Shown in pieces: positions 44,424 to 53,163 of a stretch of DNA of 64,000 nucleotides (position 1 is the stretch's first letter; each line of letters begins with the position of its first letter). The notes under the pieces are model-generated. The model searched no databases and was not told the origin of the DNA. It saw only the letters and a list, made by a program, of their open reading frames with translations. A program made the translations under genes and the position numbers. This stretch comes from Candidatus Foliamicus numerosus. Lineage in GTDB: Bacteria > Pseudomonadota > Gammaproteobacteria > Steroidobacterales > Foliamicaceae. Where the stretch lies: positions 1 through 64,000 of the forward strand of contig JAPYNE010000066.1 of NCBI GenBank assembly GCA_028285945.1, given 5' to 3'.

Positions 44424-45557
44424 ATGTCCCGAGAACAGCTCGTGAAAGGCTTGATTGCATGTCTGGCGCTGTCTGTTCTTGTTTGCGAACAGGGCGCGCA
44501 AGCCGATGAGATGGAGGATTTGCTCGACCGCATCGATGCGGTGGAGTCGCGCCTCAAGCGCAACCTTGAGGCGGAGCACGAGGCGGAGGCCGGCTTGCGG
44601 GAGGCCGAAACGGAGATCGCGCGCTTGCGCGCGGCGGAGCGGGAAGCGCAACAGAAGCTGGAAGATCGCCAACGGGAACAAGCAAGGCTGGCGGCCGCGC
44701 TAGAGAGCAGCAGCGAAGCACACCGCCAAACGCAACAGGCGCTCGCCGCGACTGTCCGGCACGCTTGGCTTTCCGGGCGGCAGGACGGCCTCAAGGCCCT
44801 TCTTGGCGGCCGCAGCCCCGGTGAAATCAACAGACGATTGGCGTGGACCGGAGCCCTCGTGCGGTCTTGGTCCCGGGATGTCCGGGAGTCCGTTCGCGTT
44901 GCTGCGGAAGTGGGGCAACTTCGCAGCGAAACGGACCGCCTGGAACGGCAACTGGCGGACCTGAAAGCGCGGCAGGCGGAGCGGATAGGCGGCCTGGAGC
45001 AGGCAGTGGCCGCCCGCCGGGCGACCCTGCGGGCGCTCCGCCAGCGCATCGGCGTTGCCGGCGAGGAAATCGAGAGGCTGAGGATCCGAGCGGCCACACT
45101 GGCTTTGCTGGTTGAAGACCTGGGCCGCATCGTGGAGGATCACCCGGCGGCGCCCCTGCCATCAATCACAGCAGCCCGCGGACAACTCGGCTGGCCCCTG
45201 CGCGGACGTGTCCTGGAGCGGTTCGGCTCCGGGCCTGGAAGGGGGCAGGCGAAATGGGACGGGATCCTTCTTGAGGCCGACGAGGGCGCGAGAGTGCGCG
45301 CTCCGCACCCTGGGCGCGTGGTGTTCGCCGACTGGGTGCGCGGGCTGGGCTTTTTGATGGTGCTGGACCACGGCGAGAACATGCTGAGCTTGTACGCATA
45401 CAATGACCGCCTGCTGAGCAGGAAGGGCGAAATGGTGAGCAAGGGACAGGTGATCGCCCATGCGGGAAGCACCGGCGGGCTCCGCGAGCCCGGTCTGTAT
45501 TTTGAAATGCGCCGCAACGGCGAGGCGGTGGATCCGCTGCGATGGCTGAGCCGATAA
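44424..45557 (+). CDS. envC: murein hydrolase activator EnvC
   Basis: The 377-residue protein has a signal peptide, a long coiled coil (about 28-230, rich in Glu, Arg and Leu) and a C-terminal degenerate LytM domain (GQLGWPLRGRVLERFG...GILLEADEGARVRAPHPGRVVFADW...GLYFEMRRNGEAVDPLRWL). The zinc ligands of active LytM peptidases are not all kept, as in EnvC. It activates AmiA/AmiB amidases at the septum under FtsEX control. It lies divergent from yibN as in other gammaproteobacteria, though gpmI, its usual upstream neighbour, is absent. Confidence 0.88.
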   Translation: MSREQLVKGLIACLALSVLVCEQGAQADEMEDLLDRIDAVESRLKRNLEAEHEAEAGLREAETEIARLRAAEREAQQKLEDRQREQARLAAALESSSEAHRQTQQALAATVRHAWLSGRQDGLKALLGGRSPGEINRRLAWTGALVRSWSRDVRESVRVAAEVGQLRSETDRLERQLADLKARQAERIGGLEQAVAARRATLRALRQRIGVAGEEIERLRIRAATLALLVEDLGRIVEDHPAAPLPSITAARGQLGWPLRGRVLERFGSGPGRGQAKWDGILLEADEGARVRAPHPGRVVFADWVRGLGFLMVLDHGENMLSLYAYNDRLLSRKGEMVSKGQVIAHAGSTGGLREPGLYFEMRRNGEAVDPLRWLSR

Positions 45558-45568
45558 CGAGCGGCGGC

Positions 45569-46339
45569 ATGAGCGGCTTCGAAAAGGCCGTTGGCCTCTA
45601 CACGATCGTGTACAAGGAAGCGCGCCGCATCATGCGCATCTGGGTGCAGACCATCGTGCCGCCGGCCATCACCATGGCCTTGTACTTCATCATTTTCGGA
45701 CAGCTTCGCGAGCGCATCGGCTCCATGTCCGGCTACGACTACACGCAATACATCGCTCCGGGCTTGATCCTGATGTCGGTTATCACCAATTCCTACGGCA
45801 ATGTGGTGTCGTCCTTCTTCGGCGCCAAGCTCCAGCGCCACTTGGAGGAGATGCTGGTTTCGCCGCTGCCGAACTACATCATCGTGCTGGGCCACGCTGC
45901 CGGGGGCGTGCTGCGCGGGCTGATCGTCGGGGTGATCGTGTTTCTGGTGGCCATGGCCTTCACGAGCATCGAGGTGCGCCACCCGCTGATCGTGGCCTTC
46001 ACGCTCCTATGCACCGCCATCACGTTTTCGCTGGGCGGCATGATCAACGCGATTTTCGCCAAGAAGTTCGACGACGTCTCGCTCATACCCGCTTTCGTTC
46101 TTACCCCGCTCACCTACTTGGGCGGCGTCTTCTATTCGGTTGATCTGCTCCCGGGCGTGTGGCGCACGCTGAGCCTGTTCAACCCGATCCTCTACATGAT
46201 CAACGCCTTCCGCTACGGCATGATCGGCGCCACCGACGTGCCCCTAGGCATCGCCTACGCCATGATGGGCGTGTTCGCGCTCCTCCTGTTCGGCGTGTGC
46301 GCCTACCTCATCCACCGCGGCATCGGCATCCGCGACTAG
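45569..46339 (+). CDS. yadH: ABC-2 type transport permease, YadH type
   Basis: The 256-residue protein has six membrane spans and the YadH pattern: MRIWVQTIVPPAITMALYFIIFG, LRERIGSMSGYDYTQYIAPGL, FFGAKLQRHLEEMLVSPLP, and GGVFYSVDLLPGVWRTLSLFNPI. ABC-2 permeases export lipids, polysaccharides or drugs with a separate ATPase. Start 45569 gives the usual length; ATG 45542 overlaps envC and would add nine residues. The usual partner ATPase gene (yadG) is not adjacent on either side, so the protein must pair with an ATPase encoded elsewhere, if functional. Confidence 0.85.
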   Translation: MSGFEKAVGLYTIVYKEARRIMRIWVQTIVPPAITMALYFIIFGQLRERIGSMSGYDYTQYIAPGLILMSVITNSYGNVVSSFFGAKLQRHLEEMLVSPLPNYIIVLGHAAGGVLRGLIVGVIVFLVAMAFTSIEVRHPLIVAFTLLCTAITFSLGGMINAIFAKKFDDVSLIPAFVLTPLTYLGGVFYSVDLLPGVWRTLSLFNPILYMINAFRYGMIGATDVPLGIAYAMMGVFALLLFGVCAYLIHRGIGIRD

Positions 46340-46385
46340 CCTGGCGCGATCTGCACCGGCCCCCATCTTGCAAAGGGCCGCAATC

Positions 46386-47241
46386 CTATTGGGTGAATCT
46401 TCGTGCCCGCGATGCGGCTACTCGATATTCTTCCAAGTCTTGATCCGAAAGTTGTTCAAGTGGTATCAGAGAGTAGTGGCGTTCCCTGGAGATCGCAATT
46501 TGATCGCCGGATTCCGAGAACTCGAATAGAACGATTGATCCACCGTCGAGGAATTGGGTGGCTATCGGGCGGGAGGCCAGACTGCCAAATTTCTGCTCGG
46601 CCACTCGAAAGTCCTGCCATATCTGAACAACGCTGAGGCGGTCTGTGCCGGCTTTGGCTTGAACAGGGAGGATGTGATGGCTTCCGTGTCCGTCGATTCC
46701 GACGTAGATTTCGTCTATCTCAACCTGTGAGCTGGATGACGCGATAACATCTGATCCTGGAATCTCAATGCTTGTTCGCATATGGTTTTGAAGCGAATAG
46801 CAAGCCAAACCTGTGAAAATATCCACAAGCCGGTTGTATCGGACTTTAGCCAGCAAAGCCTGCTCGTCCGACATCGCGTAACGGGAAATCAATCCGGGTG
46901 TGGTCCGGTATCTTGATTTTGGCAAGTCCCGAGCGCGGTTCAATCTGGTTAACGGCCACGGGACGAAAAGCGTAGAAACTTCGTCCGGCGGGAAATAGTG
47001 CCCACGTCATCCCTGGCGGGGCAAGATCATTGATCTCTTTCGGCATATCCGTTCGATACCGAATCGAATAAACGACATCTCCCAGATTTTTCGGCACCGG
47101 AATGCCAAGGTCGCGAGCCGCTGCCGCGAGTTGTGCGCGAGAAAAACTGACCTCGTTAGATCCGTCTTGGAAGTTTTGCCTGAACACCCATTTAATGATG
47201 CCGGCATAGCGGTTCTGCGATGTGGCGCCGGTCCCAGGCAT
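46386..47241 (-). pseudogene. type II restriction endonuclease, frameshifted
   Basis: GTG or ATG near 47241 opens NRYAGIIKWVFRQNFQDG..., continuing to LAKIKIPDHT. Near 46900 a one-base change at a C-run (CACACCC) shifts the frame. The protein then continues as PGLISRYAMSDEQALLAKVR, YNRLVDIFTG and a PD-(D/E)XK-like core (VEIDEIYVGIDGHG, then ILPVQAKAGTD). Together about 280 residues. Only six bases separate it from the intact methyltransferase gene, so it is the nuclease of that system. As read it is inactive; a sequencing error or phase variation at the C-run would also explain it. Confidence 0.7.
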
Positions 47242-47246
47242 TGCAG

Positions 47247-48605
47247 TCAGCCGGGCCAGCGCAACAGCAGGACTTCCTCGCGCAATTGCTCGCCGGTGGC
47301 CGTTGCGTGACGGGTGCGGAACAGGTCAATCCCCTCTAGTTCGTACCCTTGCGCCACTGCAACCTCCGCCAGCAGATTGGCCGTGCGGATCATCACCCGT
47401 AAATAGGAAGCTTGATCGCCCACCACGTAGGCAAGACGCGCCCCGGGCTTAAGAGCCGTGGAAAGGCTCCGAAAGTGCCGCGCCATGCCTCCAAAATAGA
47501 GTTTGGTGACTCGGTGGTAGGCCCTCTCGAACCCGGAATCCTTGCTTAGGGCGATTCTTCGGGATTCAATCTCCTTGGCAACTTTGGCGATGTTCCGGTT
47601 TGAGCGGATCCACTTGTCGTCTTCATCACCCTTATAGACTCCCCGGGTATTGGAGCGCACCAAGCGCTTCTTCAGAGTGCGAAGATGAAGCCGGTCGTCG
47701 ATGAGGTCCAGCAGCACGGATTCAAGGCGAACTATTCGCAAATAGTCCTTCTCGTTCGGATAGGGAGGCGAGCAAATCACTGCGTCAATGCTTCGTGGGG
47801 CGATCAATTCGCCCATGCCGCGCGCGTCGCCGGCAAGCGCCTTTGACGGGGTTTCGTCCATCGCTGACAAGGTGCCGAGGTCGTTCGCCATTCGCCAAAC
47901 TTGGCTCAGCCACAAGCTGACTACCGGAGAGTCCTGCTTGATGGCTCCAACGCCCACCTCCGGCCCGAATCGCAAATTGCCGATTTCCGACGGCAGGAGC
48001 TTGGCTAGCGCCAGCAGCTCGTGGCGGTAGTAGGGTGAGCCCTTTTCTTCTTTCAGCACCTCAATCAGCGCGAGAGCCTTGTGAAGCGGAAACGGACTGA
48101 TCGATCCTTTCAATAGCAGTTTCATGGTCTTTTCCGGCAACGCCCGCAGGTTCGCTGCACCGCCGACATCATGATTTTCGTCAGGATCGTCGCTGATGCC
48201 CTCGCTTTCAAGAATGGTCAAGACGCGCTCTGCCACACTCTGCGCATGAGCCTTGAGACGATCTGGATTCGGACTCCAATCGACTTTGATTTGCGATGCG
48301 AGCAAAGGCAGTGGAACGGCTTCAACGCCTATTGCCGGTATCCCGAGCTTTTTTCCTTCCACAATGGTTGTTCCCGTGCCGCAGAATGGATCCAAGAGAA
48401 GCGAATTCGAGTTCAACTCAAATCGATCTGCATAATCGCGAACCAAGTGCGGCGGGAACGAGAGAACAAACCGGTACCAGTCATGGGCTGGTCGATCCAT
48501 TGGCAAGAGATTGTTGATTGCACCGTTTTTCCGCAGCGGACGCGAAGCGGCAGTCCGCCGGGGCATCCGGTGCCTTTTGAAGAGCTCCTGCTGGTTAGCG
48601 CGCAT
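47247..48605 (-). CDS. DNA methyltransferase of a type II restriction-modification system
   Basis: The 452-residue protein has the SAM motif LLLDPFCGTGTTIVEGKKLG and, in the second half, the catalytic SPPYPNEKDYLRIVRLE. The order (SAM motif before SPPY) and the SPPY tetrapeptide are typical of beta-class amino-methyltransferases making N4-methylcytosine or N6-methyladenine. A C-terminal LREEVLLLRW segment closes the domain. GC content is about 50%, well below its neighbours, suggesting horizontal acquisition. The specificity is not predictable from sequence alone. With its nuclease frameshifted it would act as an orphan methylase. Confidence 0.85.
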   Translation of the reverse strand: MRANQQELFKRHRMPRRTAASRPLRKNGAINNLLPMDRPAHDWYRFVLSFPPHLVRDYADRFELNSNSLLLDPFCGTGTTIVEGKKLGIPAIGVEAVPLPLLASQIKVDWSPNPDRLKAHAQSVAERVLTILESEGISDDPDENHDVGGAANLRALPEKTMKLLLKGSISPFPLHKALALIEVLKEEKGSPYYRHELLALAKLLPSEIGNLRFGPEVGVGAIKQDSPVVSLWLSQVWRMANDLGTLSAMDETPSKALAGDARGMGELIAPRSIDAVICSPPYPNEKDYLRIVRLESVLLDLIDDRLHLRTLKKRLVRSNTRGVYKGDEDDKWIRSNRNIAKVAKEIESRRIALSKDSGFERAYHRVTKLYFGGMARHFRSLSTALKPGARLAYVVGDQASYLRVMIRTANLLAEVAVAQGYELEGIDLFRTRHATATGEQLREEVLLLRWPG

Positions 48606-48692
48606 CCCTTAAGGACTGGCTGGGATGCTAGCCACGTGTCGATGCACGGAACTCATTCTAGACTAAAAGCCGGTTCCTTCATGTCGTAGCCG

Positions 48693-50471
48693 TTACTGGG
48701 CGGGATCTACCGGTTTATGTTTGGCGGCGGGGAGCGGGAGCGCGGGGATAGCGGCGGCGACGAGGGCGCCGGGGCCGGCGTGGGCGCTGATGACGGCGCC
48801 TAGGTCGGCGACGTAGCTTGATGCCAGATCGGGAATGCCGGCGGCTAGGAGGTCGCGCAGGCGCTGGCCGGATTCGGGGCGGTTGGCGTGCGCCACGGCC
48901 ATGTGCAGCGGCTGGCCCTTGGGGAAGCGGCGCAGCATGTAGCGGGCGAAGCGCGCCACCCGGTCGCCCGAGCGGCGCTGCACGCCGCAGGCCTTCACGC
49001 TTCCGTCGGGGCCTATGCCCAGCAGCGCGTCCACGCGCAGGAAGTCGCTCAAGCGCTTGACGCGCGGCGATATGCGGCCGCCCCGGACCCCGTGCGAAAG
49101 GTCCTCGATCAATCCGAACGTTCTGGCGCCGCCGGATACGGCCGCCAAGCCTTCCATGATCTCGTCCGCGCCGGCCCCCTGTTCCGCCCACTCCGCCGCT
49201 TGGCGGACAATGAGCCCGTAGCCGACCGATACATTGGCGCTGTCCAGCACCCGGACCTTGCCCCCGGTGATTTCATTGGCCACGCTGCGGGCCACTTCCG
49301 CCGTGCCGCTCACCGATCCGGCCAGGCTGATCCACAATGACTTCGGGAAGTGTCCGGCGAGAAATCCCATGGCGCGCTCCACATCGCCGCGCGCGGGGGT
49401 GGCGGTGCGGGCCTTTTCGCCGCGGCCTTCCATCGCCCGCCAAAGCCGTTCGGCGGGCAGGCCCAGCTGGTCGAGATAACCCTTCCCCCCCAGGTGGATG
49501 CGAAGCGGCGTTTGCGTGATGCGCAGCGCGCTCCGCAAGCGTTCCGGCAGGTCGGCGCCGCTGTCGCAGCCCACCGGCACTCGCGAGCTGTTGAGCACGG
49601 CGAACTGCACATGCATGTCGTCGGCTTTCTCGCTGCTGACCTCGCCGTGCTTGTGGGCCAGGCCGAACACTTCGTGCGGCGTGTCGGTGTGTATGTGAAG
49701 ACGCACAATGCGCGCGCCGCCCGCCACCACGACCGAATCCCCGAACGCCCCGATCTCCTCGCGGATCGACGCGGGCGCCAGCGCCTCGCCCGATATCATG
49801 CACTCCGTGCAGTAGCGGTATTTCGACGCCTCGCCCGGATCATGAATGCGCGGCGCGGCTGCCAAGGCGCCCGCCTCATCGGCAAAGCCCGAAGCCGCCG
49901 CGCCCTGGCCAGTCTTTACGAGTTCCTCTATGCCGGCCAGAAACTGCGCCAGCCCGGCGCCTCCCGCGTCCACCACGCCGGCGCGGCGCAGAACATCGAG
50001 TTGCTCGGGCGTTTTTCGCACCGCCTCGTCGGCCGCCTCCCGCGCCGCCGAAAGCAGGGCGGTGAGTTCGCCCTCCGGCGAGGCCTTGAGCGCGCCTAGG
50101 CCAATGGCGCCCATGACGCTGAGGATAGTGCCCTCGCGGGGGTTGCTCAGGCCGTTTCGCGCCGATTCCGCCGCCGCCTTGAGTCCTGCCGCCACGCCTG
50201 CGGTGTCTAGGCGCGCCTTTCCGTCCCAAGCCTCCGCCAGACCTTGCAGGAACTGCGCCAGAATGACCCCGGAATTTCCGCGCGCGCCGTACAGCGCGCC
50301 CTTCGCCGCGGCATGGGCCACCTCCCCGGCATCGCGGCAAGGTGTCTCCTCGGCGAGCGCCAGCATCACCGCCTGCGCGGTGTGGGCCATGTTCAAGCCG
50401 GTGTCGCCGTCGGCCACCGGAAACACGTTGATCCGGTCCAGCTCCTCGCGGCTGCTCTGCAATTGCAGCAT
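48693..50471 (-). CDS. DhaL-DegV fusion protein (FakA-like plus FakB-like)
   Basis: The N-terminal part is a DAK2/DhaL domain with the metal-nucleotide motif NVFPVADGDTGLNM and GARGNSGVILAQFLQG. A central region of the YloV/FakA type follows (CTECMISGE, IVRLHIHTD). The C-terminal 280 residues are a DegV domain (VGCDSGADLP, ...SGTAEVARSVANE...LIEDLSHGVRGGRISP). In Firmicutes the kinase FakA and the fatty-acid-binding FakB are separate proteins that phosphorylate fatty acids; here both are joined. Homology extends upstream of ATG 50471 to about 50523 (NGIRYLDGRRLARAI), but no ATG, GTG or TTG is available there, so a rare start codon or coupling to gspB is possible. Confidence 0.8.
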   Translation of the reverse strand: MLQLQSSREELDRINVFPVADGDTGLNMAHTAQAVMLALAEETPCRDAGEVAHAAAKGALYGARGNSGVILAQFLQGLAEAWDGKARLDTAGVAAGLKAAAESARNGLSNPREGTILSVMGAIGLGALKASPEGELTALLSAAREAADEAVRKTPEQLDVLRRAGVVDAGGAGLAQFLAGIEELVKTGQGAAASGFADEAGALAAAPRIHDPGEASKYRYCTECMISGEALAPASIREEIGAFGDSVVVAGGARIVRLHIHTDTPHEVFGLAHKHGEVSSEKADDMHVQFAVLNSSRVPVGCDSGADLPERLRSALRITQTPLRIHLGGKGYLDQLGLPAERLWRAMEGRGEKARTATPARGDVERAMGFLAGHFPKSLWISLAGSVSGTAEVARSVANEITGGKVRVLDSANVSVGYGLIVRQAAEWAEQGAGADEIMEGLAAVSGGARTFGLIEDLSHGVRGGRISPRVKRLSDFLRVDALLGIGPDGSVKACGVQRRSGDRVARFARYMLRRFPKGQPLHMAVAHANRPESGQRLRDLLAAGIPDLASSYVADLGAVISAHAGPGALVAAAIPALPLPAAKHKPVDPAQ

Positions 50472-50524
50472 GCCCGCCGTGATGGCGCGCGCGAGGCGCC
50501 GTCCGTCCAGGTAGCGGATGCCGT

Positions 50525-51271
50525 TTACCGTTCCGCTCCCAGCAGCAGGAGCTTTCCGCGGTACGCCAGCGTGACCCCGTCGTTCGTGATCCTCACAACC
50601 TGCGGGCCCGCCGCCAGCTGGTCGCCCTGCCGGTAGGTCTTGCCGTTCACCTGCGCGAAGCGGCGGCTTTCCTCCTCGCTGAAGAACAGCATTTGCAACG
50701 ACAGGGCCGGCCAATCCGGCGGCGCCGCCGCGAGCATCTCTTGGGCTGGAGCAGTTTGGGGAACCGGGCTCCGCGCGGTGCCGCCGTCCGGCGCGGCGGA
50801 AGCGGATGCCGTTATATGGCTGGAACGGCCATGCTGCGGCCCTGCGCCGGATGCCGCCCTGGCCGGTTCGTGCTCGCCGGATGCGCTTGGGTTCGCGCCG
50901 GCGGCCTGCCCGTGCTCGCCGTGCGCGCCCATCTTCGCGGCGTTGGATGGCGCGGGGCCATCCGACGTGCCGTTGTCTTGCGAGGCGGCGGACGGCTGGC
51001 CAACGGCTGCGGCGCGGCCCGCCGGGGAGGCGCTGGGAGGAGGAGCGCCGCCGCTGTCCGCCGCCATGAATGCGGAGAGCGGTCCGGGAGCGGGAGCCAC
51101 CAGCCTCCATCCCGCCACCGCCAGCGCAATGGCCGCCGATACGCCCAGGGCTATGAGCCAGCCTCTTCCCCGTCCGGCGCGCCGGGGCCGGGGCGGATGC
51201 GCGTAGATGCGCCGACCGGAGCGCGAGCGCCGCTGTTCGGAAAGCTTCAGCGCATCGAGAACGAAAGACAT
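50525..51271 (-). CDS. gspB: type II secretion-associated protein GspB
   Basis: The 248-residue protein starts MSFVLDALKLSEQRR, the standard GspB opening, with one membrane span (LIALGVSAAIALAVAGW, about 41-57), a long Pro/Ala/Gly-rich periplasmic linker and a C-terminal GspB domain (GKTYRQGDQLAAGPQVVRIT, then LAYRGKLLLL). GspA and GspB help place the secretin GspD of type II secretion. It lies 19 bases after the GspA-like ATPase. No other gsp gene is visible in the window. Confidence 0.8.
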   Translation of the reverse strand: MSFVLDALKLSEQRRSRSGRRIYAHPPRPRRAGRGRGWLIALGVSAAIALAVAGWRLVAPAPGPLSAFMAADSGGAPPPSASPAGRAAAVGQPSAASQDNGTSDGPAPSNAAKMGAHGEHGQAAGANPSASGEHEPARAASGAGPQHGRSSHITASASAAPDGGTARSPVPQTAPAQEMLAAAPPDWPALSLQMLFFSEEESRRFAQVNGKTYRQGDQLAAGPQVVRITNDGVTLAYRGKLLLLGAER

Positions 51272-51290
51272 GGGTCAGGGCCTGGCGAGG

Positions 51291-52139
51291 CTACGCGGCC
51301 CCGCTCCACACGGCCCGGCGGGGAGCGCCGCCGCGCCCGTACACTTCGCGCGCGGCCCGCCTCACGAGGCTTCCTCCCACCTCGTTTTCGCGGCGCACGA
51401 AAGCGCCCAGCAGGGCCCGGTCGGCCACCACGTTGATGACCCTCGGGATGCCCCGGGAAACACGGTGCAGCAGCCGTTTCGCACGGGCCGAGAAAACATC
51501 GCTGTTGGCGCCGGCCACCTTCAGCCTGTGCAGGAGGTATTCGCCGGTTTCGGCACGCGACAAGGGCCCTAAGTGGCAGCGCGCCGTGATCCGCTGCGCC
51601 AGTTGCCTCAAGTCCGGCCGGGCCAGCGTTTCGTGGAGCTCCGGCTGGCCCACCAGCACGATCCCCAGGAGCTTGTGCCGGGCCGTTTCCAGGTTGGTGA
51701 GCCGGCGGACCTGCTCGAGCAATTCGGGCCGAAGGGCCTGGGCCTCGTCCACGATCAGCATCGTCCTTCGCCCGGACGCATAGGCGCGAAGCAGCTTGCG
51801 GTTCAGCGCCGCCCCCAGCGCGGGCGGGTTGGCCGCCCAGCGCGGCGCCCGAACGCGCAGCTCGCGGCACAGCGCCTGCAGAAACTCCAGCCGGTCGTTA
51901 GGCGGATCGAGAATGATGGCGGTTTCGGTGCGGTCCGGCAGCCGTTCCAGCAGGCACCGCACCAGCAAGGTCTTGCCCGTGCCCACTTCGCCGGTCAGCT
52001 GGGTGAAGCCGCCGTTCTCGCGCACCCCGTACAGCAGATGAGCCAGCGCTTCCGCGTGGCGCGCGCTCATGTAGAGGTAGCGCGGGTCCGGCGTAATGCT
52101 GAACGGCCGTTCGCTCAGGCCGTGGAATTGCTCGTACAC
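51291..52139 (-). CDS. GspA/ExeA-type ATPase
   Basis: GTG 52139 begins YEQFHGLSERPFSITPDPRY, the ExeA hallmark. Walker A follows as TGEVGTGKTLLVRCL and Walker B as MLIVDEAQAL, then arginine-finger region RRLTNLE and GQPELHETL. The 282-residue protein ends after the AAA+ domain, lacking the periplasmic peptidoglycan-binding region of full ExeA; shorter forms like this accompany gspB in many genomes. It probably couples ATP hydrolysis to secretin assembly with GspB. Confidence 0.85.
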   Translation of the reverse strand: MYEQFHGLSERPFSITPDPRYLYMSARHAEALAHLLYGVRENGGFTQLTGEVGTGKTLLVRCLLERLPDRTETAIILDPPNDRLEFLQALCRELRVRAPRWAANPPALGAALNRKLLRAYASGRRTMLIVDEAQALRPELLEQVRRLTNLETARHKLLGIVLVGQPELHETLARPDLRQLAQRITARCHLGPLSRAETGEYLLHRLKVAGANSDVFSARAKRLLHRVSRGIPRVINVVADRALLGAFVRRENEVGGSLVRRAAREVYGRGGAPRRAVWSGAA

Positions 52140-52173
52140 GGGCCGGTTTCCGCTACTGGCGCTGGCTGGCTTC

Positions 52174-53076
52174 CTAGGCGCCGGCGGCCGCGATTCCGGA
52201 CAGCGATTCGTTGATGAAGCCGGCCAGCCAGCGCAGGCCATCGCCGCCGGCCCCGAACTCTCCGCAGGCTTCCTGCATGGCGCCGACCAGCTCCGCCAGC
52301 CTTTCGCGCGCGGCCTCTTCGCCGAGCCGCGCCACCCACGACGGAAGCCTTGCGCTGTCGTCCGCGGTTTGCGCCTGGGCGTCGGCCTCCTTGTCCTTGA
52401 AGTCGTCACGGATCTGGAACGCTAATCCAAGCGCGTCGCCGAACCGCTCCAAGGCGTGCCTCAAGTTCGAGGGCGTTTCCGGCTGCACGCACACCGGCGC
52501 AAGCACTGCGGCCCGGAAGAGGCCGCCGGTCTTGGCGCGGTAGGCATGCTCTAGTTCCGCCTGGTCGGGCGCCGGGCCGCCATGCAGATCGAGTTCCTGG
52601 CCTCCCACCATGCCGGCGGAGCCCGCGCACTGGGCAAACAGTTCGATGAGCGCCACCCGCGCATCGTTGCGCCCGGAGAGCGAAGGATGCGTGGCCAGCA
52701 CTTCCCAAACCAGCGTTAGCAATGCATCGCCCGCCAAAAGGGCCGTTTCCTCCCCGTAGATCCGATGAATCGTGGGCAGGCCCCGGCGAAACTCATCGTC
52801 GTCCATGCACGGCAGGTCGTCATGCACCAGCGAGTAGCAATGCAGCAACTCCACTGCGGCCGCCGGGGCATCCACCCGCTCGTCCGGCACCCCGACCGCC
52901 TCGGCGGCCGCGTAGCACAATAGCGGACGCAAACGCTTTCCGCCCCGCAGCACCGCGTCCCGCATGGCGGTGTGCAATGGCCTCGGAATGATTTCCGCGG
53001 CCGGCAGGCAGGCATCCAGCGCGGCATTCACGCGCGCTTGGCATTCGGCCCGCCGCTGCTCGAAGTGGTCACTCAT
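52174..53076 (-). CDS. ispA: farnesyl diphosphate synthase (short-chain prenyltransferase)
   Basis: The 300-residue enzyme shows GGKRLRPLLCYAAAEAVG, the first Asp-rich motif LVHDDLPCMDDDEFRRG, GDALLTLVWEVLA, GGQELDLHG and the second Asp-rich motif FQIRDDFKDKEAD. It joins IPP to DMAPP and GPP. In most gammaproteobacteria xseB precedes and dxs follows it; neither is here, which fits the mevalonate genes at 58750-62142 supplying IPP. ATG 53076 has GGGGAG nine bases upstream; ATG 53082 is an alternative. Confidence 0.92.
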   Translation of the reverse strand: MSDHFEQRRAECQARVNAALDACLPAAEIIPRPLHTAMRDAVLRGGKRLRPLLCYAAAEAVGVPDERVDAPAAAVELLHCYSLVHDDLPCMDDDEFRRGLPTIHRIYGEETALLAGDALLTLVWEVLATHPSLSGRNDARVALIELFAQCAGSAGMVGGQELDLHGGPAPDQAELEHAYRAKTGGLFRAAVLAPVCVQPETPSNLRHALERFGDALGLAFQIRDDFKDKEADAQAQTADDSARLPSWVARLGEEAARERLAELVGAMQEACGEFGAGGDGLRWLAGFINESLSGIAAAGA

Positions 53077-53163
53077 TGCCATACTCCCCTCACGTGGCAT
53101 CTCAAGAAAAAACGAGGTTCTTGCGGCGCGTACGGCATGCCGCATTCCCCCGCTTTGCGTACT

